Source: Agapetus fuscipes (taxonomy: Eukaryota; Arthropoda; Insecta; Trichoptera; Glossosomatidae). From it: a DNA stretch of 64,000 nucleotides. A model generated the notes under the pieces. The model was not told the origin of the DNA. It worked only from the letters and a program-made list of their open reading frames with translations, and searched no databases. The DNA lies in contig OX637340.1 of the NCBI GenBank assembly GCA_951799405.1, positions 2,480,001 through 2,544,000 of the forward strand. The letters run 5' to 3'. Of the stretch, positions 43,879-55,187 are shown piece after piece. Position numbers and translations under genes: made by a program. Position 1 is the stretch's first letter. Every line of letters begins with the position of its first letter.

Positions 43879-43924
43879 TTTCTCTACGTTTCGTCGGAGT
43901 CATATTCGACGTCCTCAGGAAACG
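43879..43924 (-). ncRNA. Hammerhead-ribozyme-like motif, Penelope type
   Basis: Reverse strand reads CTGAGGA, a stem II of GTCG/CGAC with a 10-base loop, then GAAACGTA. This fits the hammerhead core CUGANGA-stem II-GAAA with the minimal ACGU stem III known from Penelope-like elements. The flanks give a short stem I (TTTC with GAGA). It lies 3' of the Penelope-like coding remnant at 43933-44290, the expected position. Confidence 0.6.
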
Positions 43925-43932
43925 TGTATCTT

Positions 43933-44290
43933 CTACAAAGAAGAACCACGAACTGTTGAATTATTGTTGTTTGATCGAGGCCGAAGGTTGTAGGTACTTT
44001 TATTAACCTTCGGTGATGCATCCATAGATGTCGCAATAGCTCCACTTGTACAGAAGGACGATATTATCTCGAAAGGGTTGATCATAGAAGTTAGTCCTGG
44101 CCTCCATATACTGGAAAGCTTGTAGCTGTCATCTCTGTTGAAGTTGGGGTGCCTGTGTATTTCGATTGCTTCCTTCACAAGTCGAGGGATGAGATATCTT
44201 TCTTTATGTTTCTATATGTCTTTGTTTTATCAAATCTGATCAGATGATTCACCCCTTTCTGTGAATGTTCACAGATCCGTTTTTTTCATT
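43933..44290 (-). pseudogene. Penelope-like element C-terminal remnant
   Basis: Reverse strand reads ERYLIPRLVKEAIEIHRHPN, then NFNRDDSYKLSSIWRPG. The KEAIEI..HP.NFNR.DG..LS..W motif is the conserved C-terminal end of the Penelope-like GIY-YIG endonuclease region (family knowledge). A stop lies a few codons upstream of KHKERY and the RT is missing. The last residues run into a Ser/Asn-rich tail. The hammerhead-like motif follows within 10 bp downstream. Confidence 0.75.
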
Positions 44291-44370
44291 CTATAAAATG
44301 TCTAACAATCGTAATCATAATTTAAAATCTTTAATCATACACCTTTACGCACTCATTCTATTTTTTTTTC

Positions 44371-44397
44371 AATCCTAGATTGTCGCGTTTGGTTGTA
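44371..44397. repeat. MITE-D half copy
   Basis: AATCCTAGATTGTCGCGTTT matches the right arm; left arm not found. Confidence 0.5.
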
Positions 44398-44671
44398 AAT
44401 GGCTCAATTATGTATGTTAACTGAACCCAAGAGAATGAAAGAATGATAAAAGTAATGAGTTATGAAATTTTCTCAAGTTTACACACTTGTAAGCGATAAA
44501 ACAATACAATATTTTAATCAGTAATGGAGTAGACAACCTCCTATGGAAAATTCCCATTCAATTCATTAAGAGAGAATCTTATCATATCAGAAGTTCTCTA
44601 TGTGGTACATATGGACCCCCAGGGGTACATTTAGAAATGTCCTAAGAAAAGAAAAATGGGGATCCACGAAT
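44398..44671. other. Unassigned DNA
   Basis: Nothing recognised. Confidence 0.35.
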
Positions 44672-44726
44672 TTTTTGAGTTATAGGTTGATTTGAGGCTG
44701 ACCGCCCATACCTACTGTAAAATTTC
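44672..44726 (+). repeat. Family A, 5'-end scrap
   Basis: GAGTTATAGGTTGATTTGAG to CATACCTACTGTAAAAT. Confidence 0.6.
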
Positions 44727-44859
44727 GTTTAGCTATATACGTATAGCTATTGAACAGAAGTTGTTATTTTAGAGAGAGAATTTTGTATTCTGTATTTGTT
44801 TTGATGTTTACACATTTAATCATTTGTTATTGTAAAAAAATGTAACTTGTTGTGTATGT

Positions 44860-45083
44860 TCCTTTACTTATAGGTTGGTATGTGGCTGACCACCCATGCC
44901 CCCCCTGTTTAAGATAAGGTAGGCATGAGTTGCAGAGTGTATGTTCATTTGAGATTTGGGTTTTTATGTTGTAGGTTCATACGCGGCATGTACAAGCACG
45001 AACTTATACGTGTATGCTTGTTATAATGCATATACTGTGAATCCCCAATGTTACATATCTTTGCAACTTAGATTAGATTAGCT
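44860..45083 (+). repeat. Family A copy (A2), internal deletion
   Basis: CCTTTACTTATAGGTTGGTA to GCAACTTAGATTAGATTAG; about 35 bp around the usual TTCACTTTGCCAATG block are missing. Confidence 0.8.
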
Positions 45084-45161
45084 CTTACTGCGGAGCCAAA
45101 ACTCTTGAAGGTTTTACAAAATAATCAAGGAAGCAGTAATGGAAAGGATTAAAGACTGCTG

Positions 45162-45520
45162 CTACTGGATCACATCCAACTTAGTATGAATCAAAATGAC
45201 ACTATAATCTATAATCCAAGATAACACAAAGTCGTCAAAAAAGTCATCGCTTTCTTTTGAGTCTTGTATAGATGTTGAATGAAATTCCAAATCCGACGTC
45301 ACTCTGAGCAATCCTCTTAGCGGTACATTCCTTTGTAAGGCGAGAAAACTATCACGCACTGTGCACGATAAGCGTGCGTGATACGGCATTACAAAATTAC
45401 TGTTGGACCTCCCAGGATGACTTGGTTGTGTTTGGTAAGAAAACGACCATTCTTTTTGAAGAAAAAAAGCTTTCTTTGTCTCACGAAAGACAGCCTGATA
45501 CACCAATGACGTATTAAAAA
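45162..45520 (-). other. Orphan open frame, possible terminal exon
   Basis: About 119 codons without a stop on the reverse strand, ending SVILIHTKLDVIQ and TAG. A possible splice acceptor (CCACCTATAG) lies at its start near 45520. Peptide samples: SLVYQAVFRETKKAFFLQKE and RVTSDLEFHSTSIQDSKESD. I do not recognise it. The frame runs on upstream only as antisense of a LINE remnant, so the true left limit is unknown. It could be a terminal exon, an unknown transposon protein or chance. Confidence 0.25.
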
Positions 45521-45561
45521 CTATAGGTGGAAAACTTGTTATGTAGGCAGATTGGAGTATC

Positions 45562-45950
45562 TTGATATACGGCTGCGAGACATGGTGCCTATCCAAAAGA
45601 GATAAACGGAGACTAGAGGCTTTCGAGATGTGGTCGTATAGAAGACTACTAGGAATTTCCTGGAAAGACCACACTACAAATGAGGAGGTTCTCCAAAGAA
45701 TCGAAGGAGGAAGGCATCTGCTTAGGACCTTGTCCGAAAGGCGTGCAAGATGGATCGGCCATGTAATATGACAAGAAGGTCTCTTGCATGCCATAATGGA
45801 GGAGATGACCGAGGGATCCAACTGTAGGGGACGCCCACGCCAAGAATACCTGGAGGACCTGTTGGTGGACGTGCGCTGCTCATCATAATTATGCAGACCT
45901 AAAAAGAGCCGCACAAGACAGGGAAGAATAGAGGAGAAGAGTAAAAGAAA
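45562..45950 (+). pseudogene. LINE C-terminal remnant (RTE/L2B-like)
   Basis: Plus strand reads IYGCETWCLSKRDKRRLEAF, EMWSYRRLLGISWKDHTTNE, VLQRIEGGRHLL and RRARWIGHVI, then a stop and GRPRQEYLEDL. The CETW...FEMW.YRR.L.ISW.D..TNEEVL pattern is the post-RT tail of many RTE/L2-type LINEs. Stops and a frameshift disable it. Confidence 0.8.
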
Positions 45951-46124
45951 TTGTTCGCATTTCAAAGCGGTCGTTATTTTGATTGAATCGCACCACATAT
46001 TATTTAGTATGTCTTTGTTTTGGCATTCAGGTCGATGGCGATACAAATGAAGCGACTTCCTACAAATGCGTTTCGTTTTCCAATTCCGGTTCAGCTGACC
46101 GCATCAATGTGTACTCTGGTCATG

Positions 46125-46265
46125 GAGAATCAAAGGCAGCAATCTAGGATATTTGCCGTGAATGAGATAAATATATGTAAACGCAGGAAATTGCCTTCTC
46201 ATCATTTGCGTATATTTATCACATAATCGAAAAAAATCCTAGATTGCTGTCTTTGATTCTATACG
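46125..46265. repeat. MITE-D copy, well preserved
   Basis: Arms AGAATCAAAGGCAGCAATCT and AGATTGCTGTCTTTGATTCT with AGGAT/ATCCT inner bases. Confidence 0.8.
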
Positions 46266-46371
46266 ACTCACTTACACTATCACTCCAAGTTGTTATCACA
46301 GTACTTTTTAGTGATATCGAGTATCTATTGAACACATTGGTCTTATTATTTGTCTATACTCTATATTATAT

Positions 46372-46628
46372 GTTCCTTGACTTATAGGTTGGTATGCGGC
46401 TGACCACCCATGCTGTAAAAATGGTTCACTTTGCCAATGTCACCCCTGTCTCAGGGAAGGACGGCAAGAGTTGCAGGGTGTATGTGCATTTGAGATTTGG
46501 TTTTCATGTTGTAGGTTCACATGAGGCAAGTGCGAGCGCGAACTTGTACGTGTCTGGTTGTGAGAATGCATGTAATGTGAATCTCCAATGTAACATATCT
46601 TTGCAACTTAGATTAGATTAGATTAGAT
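46372..46628 (+). repeat. Family A copy (A2), full length
   Basis: TTCCTTGACTTATAGGTTGG to (TTAGA)3; carries the CCAATGTAACATATC variant. Confidence 0.88.
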
Positions 46629-46661
46629 TCGATATGATTCATCAACGGTCAACGTATTCTA

Positions 46662-46980
46662 GTCCGGTCGATAGCTCAGTTTGTTGAGTGCTTGCATTCC
46701 ATGCCGTAAGCTCGGGTTCAATCTCAAGGGTGTCAGAAAAGCTTTCCCTGTTTATTTCAAATCCCAAAATAAAATATCGACAAGGTTTACTCAGCCTTCA
46801 CAAGAAATGAGTACTAGCCCTCTCGGGAGCTGGGAAACCCCCACTTCAACTAAAGTGGTTGTAGTAAGGCCGGCCCCCTTACCTGTAAAAATAAATAGGT
46901 TCAACTCGCCACATGTGACCCCTTCGGGGATAACGCGGCAAGAAGTTACACAATATGTGTAGCTTAGTTGCGTTTTGCGT
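46662..46980 (+). mobile_element. SINE-C, full length
   Basis: Head GTCCGGTCGATAGCTCAGTT, a weak box B (GGGTTCAATCTC), the TTTCCCTGTTTATTTCAAAT middle segment absent from the composite form, body and the ATGTGTAGCTTAGTTGCG end. Confidence 0.88.
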
Positions 46981-47204
46981 TTTATCAACGTCGCTCTCTT
47001 TAGTGAGGTCCGCACACGAATTGACATAGACTAAATTGTGACGTCGCACGGCCAGATTTCTTGGGAAAAGGCATGCAAATAGTATGGTAAGGTTGCTTAG
47101 GACATATACAAGCATGCCATTTGCCCGCCGAAAAAAAAACAAATTTGTTTGTCTATTCTCATAACATGTAAGTAAAAGTAATGTTATTCATAGTACACAA
47201 GTGC

Positions 47205-47338
47205 GTAGTCTAGTGGTTAAAGCTAAATCAAATGTGAGTTCGATTCCCCAGAGAGCGCAAAAAAATATTAGTCAATTTTCCAATTATGCTCCTTGCTGGG
47301 TTAAAAAATGCATGTTCCTTTACCAAAAACCAAAGATC
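47205..47338 (+). repeat. SINE-B-like, diverged subtype
   Basis: GTAGTCTAGTGGTTAAAGCT and GTTCGATTCCCCAGAGAGCG head, then CTTGCTGGGTTAAAAA and TTTACCAAAAACC. Different box-B flank from typical SINE-B. Confidence 0.65.
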
Positions 47339-47342
47339 AATC

Positions 47343-47582
47343 CTAATCTAATCTAATCTAAGTTGCAAAGATATGCTACATTGGGGATTCACATTACATG
47401 CATTCTCAAAAGCAGACACGTGCAAGTTCACGCTTGCGCATGCCGCATGTGAACCTGCAACATAAAAACTAAATCTCAAATGGACATACACCATGCAACT
47501 CCTGCCGACCTTCCTTGAAACAGGGGTGACATTTTCGACAGCATGGGTGGTCAGCCGCATACCAACCTATAAGTCAAGGAAC
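47343..47582 (-). repeat. Family A copy (A2)
   Basis: AATCTAATCTAATCTAAGTT to CCTATAAGTCAAGGAA; small deletion around the GGCAAAGTGAACC block. Confidence 0.85.
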
Positions 47583-47630
47583 ATACACTTATACAATCTT
47601 ACATAATGTTTATCTCATTCTCTAAATAAA

Positions 47631-47660
47631 ATCCTAGATTTCTGTTTTTGATTTTATACG
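47631..47660. repeat. MITE-D half copy
   Basis: ATCCTAGATTTCTGTTTTTG then ATTTTATACG; right arm only. Confidence 0.5.
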
Positions 47661-47931
47661 ACTTGTATAGGAGAAAATAGCTGTTCGATGCCCTTTTCCA
47701 AAGTCAATTAAAAAATTACACACCTGATTTTTAATTCTTGCATAGGCAAAGATATTGTACAATAATTGTAATTGGTATTTTCTCAAAGTTGTGTTATATT
47801 ACTAAATAATAATTGATTGACGTTAATGAGTATATTGGACATACCTAAGAGTATGTATCATGCATATTATGTACGTACGAATATATAGCATAGGTACATA
47901 CTAATGATTATAATAATTTTGGACCGGTCCG

Positions 47932-48201
47932 TAGTCGAGTGACAACACTTCGGACTCGTAAATGAAAGGTTGTGGATTCGAATCCCGGCGAAGCACAAAA
48001 ATATACCATTTATATTTCCAAATGTGCTCTTCGTTCGGTAAAAATTTCATAAACCTTTACCAAAGACCGGTCACTGAAAGGTCCATCCAACATAACAACA
48101 ACTGGGTCTCGCTTGAGCATTGGCGCTTTCTACAGCGATGACCAAGCTCACAGAGGGCTCTTGAGGTGTGATACACACAAAAACAGCGCTCACCATATAA
48201 A
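47932..48201 (+). mobile_element. SINE-B, full length
   Basis: Box A-like GTAGTCGAGTGACAACAC, box B ATTCGAATCCCGG, body to GGTGTGATACACACAAAAAC and CACCATATAAATC. Best uninterrupted copy for judging SINE-B length (about 270 bp). Confidence 0.9.
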
Positions 48202-50286
48202 TCATCCTAACATAGATTATGTCGTGACTGAAAGCATTCATTTTGTATAATTTTATAATTTTTGGATGAAATTCAAACAAAACACTGTTTTTGTATGTTT
48301 AAAAAGTTCATATTAACTCTTTTCCAATATACGAGATTAAAAATCATACTTACTATAACGATCTAGCATTAATCCACTGAGAAAACAACACATAATTTCT
48401 ACATACAATGCACATTATTTTTTTTTAGTCTAATGATTGACACAAACTAGAAACCGCACAATCACTAATAAGGACCCATCACTCAACTTTGATTTATCAA
48501 TACTAGTATATACTGATCACTATAAGTGCATTTCCTTTCAAATGCAACTCTGGCGGCGGAATTTCAAACTAGATATCTTGTAGGAAAGTTCATGGGTCGA
48601 CAACATGTCAACACTATTTTAATTTCTAAGAATAACACTGTTTTTCACGTTTAAAACTGTTAACTCCAAAAACAGAACTCTTTCCATCGAACCACGCTGG
48701 CCGAGTGGCTAAAAGAAGGAGGTAATGTGTTGCCTTTCTTTGCCAACAAACATACAATTTAACGTTGAAATCAAAATGAAACGTTGCACCAAAAATGAAT
48801 AGAAATTAAAGCATCGCCTCTAGTGAGTGTTTTTCTTTGTATTCATTTTTCTTAAACGCTGTTGTATAGTTTAAACATTATGTTTTATTCTCGGGGTACA
48901 GCTATCATAGTAAAATTTAACAGTCCATATGCTGACTTTACGTGTGTTGAAGTCTGGCACCTTGCGGCGTGCTGTAGAGATGGTATTTTATTTTCATACA
49001 TACCGGAGATATTCGAATTCGAATAGTTCAGGCTTATTCGAATGCTAAGTACCTACAGTTATTGTGAAATTCTTAACATTTTATTTATTTATCCTACCCT
49101 AAAGCCTCACGAACGCTTAGAATGGTTTATTTTTATGAGCAGTGATGCAAATAAATAAACACAATTTCTAGTGCTAGTGAGGACTAAGGAAGTTGTCAGC
49201 AGTTTTGTTGTATACGAAGGTTACTCTAATAGTAGGACTGTATTGCTTCAATTTAATTTATTTTAATTTCAAGCCTCTTAAAATTTAATTAAAATATTTT
49301 TTCCAGTTATTAGGTGAGTAGGTACTGAAATTCTTCATAAAAATTAAAAAGCACCTCTTAATTTTGTTTACATTTTTTTTTTCAAATATTTACTTTTTAC
49401 CAGACCTTGGGAACCAGGAAGTTCTTCATTTTTCAAGACGAGACAAACGCAAATAGATATTATTGTAGATTCTAATGTCTGTGATTATTTTACAATATTT
49501 AATTAAAATAATAAATACTTTGTTTCTTAATATCAGATAATGTGGCTGTCGACCCACAGATTTTAAAATACTGGTACAAATAAATCTTTCCGGAAACTAA
49601 AATACTTTTCGAAAGTCTAATACCTATTCGAAATTTTAGTATGCATTCCGCGTACGGTGCACATCCCTATTGCAACCCGCATAATATTCAGCCTCGCAAT
49701 TTTTTGTCAACCAGATTCAAAACCGGACAGATCTGATACGAATATTATAGATAATTATTACAAATACGATCAAGACTGGAACATATGCATAGTGATAAGT
49801 TATTTAGAAATCTATGGATACTTCAATTCTGATTTTGCAACGTTGATTCTAATCGAGTCTGCACATTTAAATTACAGAAAAAATTTGACGTCACTTAGCA
49901 AGGTTGGTAGACATTTATTTAAATGGTAGCTGAGGACCTTAATTCCGAATCTGACCACCAACAATCTAGGCGCTATTATCCATGAACAATATTACACTAG
50001 AGACAGGACACAGACACACATACATAGTAAATAAACAGTAGAAGTGCTACGTACTGTATTACATCAAAATGCTTTACAATAAAAATAAAGACCCCTGATT
50101 ACCTATAATTTTATTTATTTTTATTTTAAAAAAAATACAATGTACTTTCACAGTGTGAACCACCAAACCCTAACAAAATATGTAATTCTAATTGTTTTTC
50201 ACGATGGACAAAATTCTATGATGTCATTAAGCCGAGTGAAATTTGGAATGTACGTGACTCCATCGATCAATTTGTATTTTATCATC
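48202..50286. other. Unassigned AT-rich DNA
   Basis: No gene supported. Repeated ATTCGAAT motifs occur near 49010-49050 and 49600-49640. A GCTGGCCGAGTGGCTAAAAG stretch at 48693 recalls a Ser/Leu tRNA start but lacks box B. Confidence 0.4.
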
Positions 50287-50543
50287 TAAATCTTAATCTA
50301 AGTTGCAAAGATATGTATCATTTGAGATTCATATTAAATGCATTCCCACAAGCAGACACGCATAATTTCGCGCTCACACATTGCGCATGTGGACCTACAA
50401 TATAAAAAAAACTCAATCTCAAATGAACATATGCCCTGCAACTCTTGCCGACCTTCCCTGAAACAGGGGTGACATTGGCAAAGTGAACCATTTTTTACAG
50501 TATGAGTGGTCAGCCTCATACCAGGCTATAAGTCGAGGAATCA
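50287..50543 (-). repeat. Family A copy (A1), full length
   Basis: AATCTTAATCTAAGTTGCAA to GGCTATAAGTCGAGGAA. Confidence 0.88.
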
Positions 50544-51114
50544 TAACATTTTTTTTTACATATTATCACATGTCATTAAGTTTTCTTATCTATTGTTTTA
50601 ACTTCACAAATTACACAATATAATAATAAAGTCGTTTAGTATACTTTTTTCTTACATTAAAAAAAAACCTTTTTTAAATGTCTCAAATGTGAACGTTAAT
50701 ATTTTTTGTTATAAAACAATCCGTTACCTCATGATTATGAGCGCAAAAATTAAATGTTGAATAAATTAAATATTACAATATTTTGAAACAAAAAATCAGA
50801 TGAACGATAATCGGTTGAATACTTAATTTTTTAAATATTTCTTAATGCAGCTTAAGTTTTTTTAATGCGATTTATTCCATAAAGATTTAAGATATTGTTT
50901 TATGAATTTTAATTTATAGCGTGTTTGATTATATTTACTGATTCGTCATAACTATTTAATTTTTTAAATCTAGGTTGGCGATCCCCTGCAGCAAGGTGCG
51001 AGAGACCCATTCTTTGTTTTTTTTTAAACGCAATAGTTCATAAAAACTTAAATTAAATACTTTAAATAATGATTTTTATATCCTAAATACGTTAATTTTT
51101 ATTTAAATTGACAA
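50544..51114. other. AT-rich DNA, no gene seen
   Basis: Nothing recognised. Confidence 0.4.
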
Positions 51115-51437
51115 TTTTTTTTTTTTTTTTTTGTGAACAGGTTTCCCTTATTACAGTGCACCCTCACACAGTCATTAACAAGCTGGGAGGAGCTCTTTAA
51201 CTAGATCTTTGAATGATTCTAAGTTAATGTAAAAAATGTCTATGTCAGCGGAATTAATCAGAGTAACACTCCGAGTTAAGGCATGTTGTGCCATGACGTC
51301 GGTACGGGACAGCGGTACATGAAAAAGTTCATGCCGTCTTCCCCGGCCGTAGCCATCTGGCACATAAAGCTCAAAACTCTCTAACAGGGTGGGGCTGTCA
51401 ATTAAGCCGTTAATGATCTTGTAACAAAGCACCATAA
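51115..51437 (-). pseudogene. LINE 3' end with poly(A), C-terminus only
   Basis: Reverse strand reads CYKIINGLIDSPTLLESFEL, YVPDGYGRGRRHELFHVPLS, RTDVMAQHALTRSVTLIN and ADIDIFYINLESF, the C-terminal tail of Jockey/CR1-like LINEs, also seen at 37331 and 62285. An 18-base poly(A) (T-run at 51115-51132) closes the element. Strongly 5'-truncated. Confidence 0.75.
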
Positions 51438-52788
51438 GAGAATGATCAACATATTACAATTAAATTCTTCCGTGTTACAATTTCGGTTTAATATTCAACA
51501 CTAATCAGGAAGAAATGATTTTTTAATCGATATCAATTTACATAGTTTCAAGAAAATTAAACCGACAAAAAATATAATTCATAACATTACTCTAAATCAA
51601 CGAGTCATTAGTTAACAGTTAATATCTGTAGACTAAAAAAAATAATGCATTTGATTCACATCCGTTTATGCAGAAATGGATTTTCACATGTAATGCAAGG
51701 TGTAATTTTAGTCACGTTTTAATAACAAGGCAAAGCTATCATTAGCTATCGCCTATGAATACAGAATGTGTTTCTTTGAACACTCATATTCATAAAAACG
51801 TACTACTTACATACTTCCGGAATTACAAAAAATAAATATTTCAACATTATCTCTGCATACGGATCATAACAGTGTAATTCACATACAGCAAAGCCATGGC
51901 TCATCCGCCGCCTAAAGCGAATACTTCATACAAAACAACGAAGGATCATTGATTGAATAGATTATTTGTGGATATAATTACAAGTATATAATGTACTTAT
52001 AATATAATATACATTATTATATCTCTTTACCTTTGAAAAATTACTTTGATCCGTGTTTACTTCCGTACTAGCTGATTAAATCATTATCTCACGTTCTGTG
52101 CCCCTAGTATTAATCTCACAGACTCACCTCGATCACGTAAATTGAAAAAAATAATGAAAACTAAATCACTATCCAGGTGTGCCGTCGTATATTCCATACA
52201 TTTGTGATTTACGCAACGTTTTATACTCGAAATCGAACTGCAATTACAATAATTACTCCTAGAAACTGAGACGAAATGATAATTCATAAAGAGGGTATAA
52301 TACATTGAGAAATAACATAGAGGAGCAGAAACTTACTTAGGTGCTGCATTGATACATACTATCTACCACATTTGTCTCAGTCCTGTCAAACGTTGCAGTT
52401 GTGTAGTCATACAAAACATGTTTTTACGTGTCAAATTTGATGTTTTCTTGCTTTCTCCATTTTGTGTTTTGACACCCAATATCAACACATGCCATGATGT
52501 CTTAAAATAATGCCTTTTTCCTTTAAATTCGTCGATTTTATCGATCACAAGATTTATACCGCATGAGTATGTGTTCGCACTGGTCCGGGCATAGGACGCA
52601 CGCGGCAATGCTGCCACCTTTCTGGAAACATTTTTAGATTTGCCCGAGCTTTTTTGTACACATGGAAGTGCAGCTGTGAAGTTCTTTGTTCTCTTTCTTA
52701 CTAATGACCATTTTCGTAAGAAGGTTGAAACAACTATATAATCGTTGACAGTTCCGCGCTAAGGAAATCAGAACGCCTGAAAAACACG
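51438..52788. other. Unassigned, with a MITE-H-like fragment
   Basis: GCAAAGCCATGGCTCATCCG near 51890 resembles a MITE-H arm. No gene supported. Confidence 0.35.
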
Positions 52789-52827
52789 CTGAGGAGGCCC
52801 ATCGCAGATAATGGGCGAAACGTCCGG
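52789..52827 (+). ncRNA. Hammerhead-ribozyme-like motif
   Basis: CTGAGGA (52789-52795), a perfect 6-bp stem II GCCCAT/ATGGGC (52797-52802 with 52811-52816) and GAAACGTC (52817-52824). The core and minimal ACGU stem III fit Penelope-type hammerheads. Stem I has only two clear pairs, so activity alone is doubtful. No Penelope ORF is seen adjacent. Confidence 0.55.
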
Positions 52828-53145
52828 AAAAAGTGAAACAAACTTCCGTATAGAACACGGCTATACAACCCGAAAAAAAATTAAGATTGTGTCAACTATA
52901 TAATATCTATTTTTGTTAATAATTTCTAGTCCTCAGATATCATAATACGTCAATGGTATAACATTACTTGTTTCTATCATAGCATATGATAATCTCTTAT
53001 TTCAGATATTAATTATAGTCTGGTTTTAACACTTCCTGGATTAATCAAGAGTTGCTAAATTTTTACTTTCCTCAGTAAATGGATGAGTGAGCAAAGCATT
53101 TATAAATAGCAAAAATTACCAGTTATAATAATCCGGATAATAATC
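52828..53145. other. AT-rich DNA, no gene seen
   Basis: Nothing recognised. Confidence 0.4.
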
Positions 53146-53448
53146 CATAGAGTGCTTGCATTCCATGACGTGAGCTCGGGTTCGAATCCCGCCGAGGGTG
53201 TTAGAAATGATTTCACGTTTCGGTGTTTATTTCAAACCCCAAAATAAAATACCGGCAAGGTTTACTCAGCCTTCACAAGAAATGAGTGCCAGCCCTCTCG
53301 GAAGCTGGGAAATCATCACTTCAATTGAAGTGGTTGGCGTAAGGCCGGCCTCCTTACCTGTAAAAATAAATAGGTTCAACTCGCCACATGCGACCCCCTT
53401 CGGGGATAACGCGTCAAGAAGTTACACTACATGTGTAGCTTAGTTGCG
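53146..53448 (+). mobile_element. SINE-C, nearly full length
   Basis: Head lacks box A bases but keeps GAGTGCTTGCATTCCATGAC and box B GGTTCGAATCCCGCCG; body complete to GTGTAGCTTAGTTGCG. Confidence 0.85.
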
Positions 53449-53721
53449 AATAATCATTAGCTTTAGGCTTCTTAAACACAGCAATAAAGTGACTGTTACT
53501 GTGTTCAAACGCGATTCCGCTAGGGGTCTTCAGTGGGTTCCTTGTTCTAACTTGCATACTTCTTTCATCTCCTCGAGATTCATAATTTTCTTTAGTTCTC
53601 ATTGCAGACTCCAGTCATTTTTATTCTCACTTTTCTTTACAATTTATTCTTTCTTTGGTTTTCCCTCCCACGCGTGGAAATTCATTTTATTCATCGAATT
53701 TTCTGGTTTGTATGACAGTGA

Positions 53722-54765
53722 ACATTCTTCTTCTTCTTCGTGTCAGCTTCACACCGTATTGGCCCAGTAACGAGCAATGTCTACAGCTCTTTGGTTTTCC
53801 GCAAAGATATCATCCATGGAGCAGCTTGTCGGACAGGAAGGACAACACCGCAGGTGCTCCATTGTTTGCTGAGCTCCACACTCACATAGTGTAGAGTCCT
53901 CCCGTCCCAGAAATCCCCAGGTCAGCATGCTGGCCCGGGCTCTTCCAACATTGGTCCTCAATCTGTTCATGGATCTCCATACGGGCCGGGCCACTCGAGG
54001 TTCTTTCCTGGGGGTAGGCTCTCTGAAGGCTGCACAAAGCTCTCCGGGCATTCCTCCTTCCACATTTGTAATCTCTCCGCCACTGGATCCAAAGACAAGG
54101 GCTGCACGGAACTAAGGAAGCTGTGTCTCGACTTCAGGCGCTGCTGTGATGAAAAGCCACTTCCGTAAATGCAGTGCTGTGTGCACGTTAGAGCCTTCTG
54201 CCTCTCGACTCTCGAAGCCACCTTGCGTCTGATGTGGGGTGGGGCTATGCCTGCAAGAGGATATAACTTCCCCGTGGGCGTTGGCTTGAGGCATCCTGAT
54301 ACAATACGGCAGGTATCATTCAGCGCGACATCAACTTGCTTCGCATGTGCGGAGCGTTCCCATACCGGGGCTGCGTACTCTCCGGCTGAGAAACACAAAG
54401 CCATTGCAGTTACACGTATTACTTGTGGCTGCGCACCCCAGTTGGTGCCCACGAGCTTCCGGAGTAGATTATTACGGGTAGCCACTTTCATTTTTGTGTT
54501 GTTGCCGTGGGCTCTATATGTGAGCGACCGGTCAAGGGTAACTCCCAGGTATTTGGGGTTATCGCTGGGAGGCAGCACTTGGTCTTCCCATCTGATCACT
54601 GGTTTCCTTGATGCAAACTTATTCTTTAGATGGAAGTAGGAGACCTGGGTTTTTGATGGGTTAGGTTTAAGGTAGTTTTCTTTGTAGTATTTGGACAACA
54701 GGTTCAATCCTTTTTCTAAAGTATGGTCAACTTCATCAAACGATGTATATTGAGTTAACATTGAA
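53722..54765 (-). pseudogene. LINE RT C-terminal half with (GAA)n tail
   Basis: Reverse strand begins MLTQYTSFDEVDHTLEKGLN, then KPNPSKTQVSYFHLKNK, PKYLGVTLDRSLTYRAHG, ALCFSAGEYAAPVWERSAHA and LAGIAPPHIRRKVASRVERQ. After a frameshift near 54000 it continues NRLRTNVGRARASMLTWGFL, CECGAQQTMEHLRCC and ends DIARYWANTV. The family is a non-LTR RT whose upstream palm (with FADD) is lost. The terminal CxC...H..CC cluster resembles a LINE C-terminal knuckle. The 3' UTR is very short and ends in GAA repeats (53726-53740). A second truncated copy is at 23398-23545. Confidence 0.82.
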
Positions 54766-55187
54766 ACTATAAAAATTATCTCAGTAAATTTTGAAATTTT
54801 TTTTTTAAACTAAAAAAAAACGAAAAAGTGTCACAATATCCATGAATTGAAATATTTTTTTCAATAAAAAAAAACGTATTAGGTGAAAGAAAAAGTTTTG
54901 GGGGAAAAACCTGCTAAAACAACAAATTTTAGCTACATACGTATACTCGTACTCGTATAAAAGTTATTTTCGAAAAGTAAGTAGCGATTAGCTTTAATTT
55001 TTTTATTGGCAAATTATTTCTACGCTAGAAAATTTTCTCGAAAATCTCCCACGACTTCAAATTGAGCCTGTAATGTGTGCTATGAGATATCAGATATGAC
55101 TTTATCTTGAAAATACTTGAATTAGCAATGCTCTCTTTTCCAAGTAATACTTGAGAAATGTGGAGTAGTTCAGTGCGCAGTATGCCA
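54766..55187. other. AT-rich DNA, no gene seen
   Basis: Nothing recognised. Confidence 0.4.

Noticed and set aside
48690..48760. Ser/Leu tRNA-like GCTGGCCGAGTGGCTAAAAG
   Set aside because: Only the box-A half matches; no box B or closing acceptor stem follows.
48972..49668. Possible hAT element (TAGAGATGG ... CACATCCCTA with internal ATTCGAAT motifs)
   Set aside because: The ends match over only about nine bases and no 8-bp duplication flanks them.
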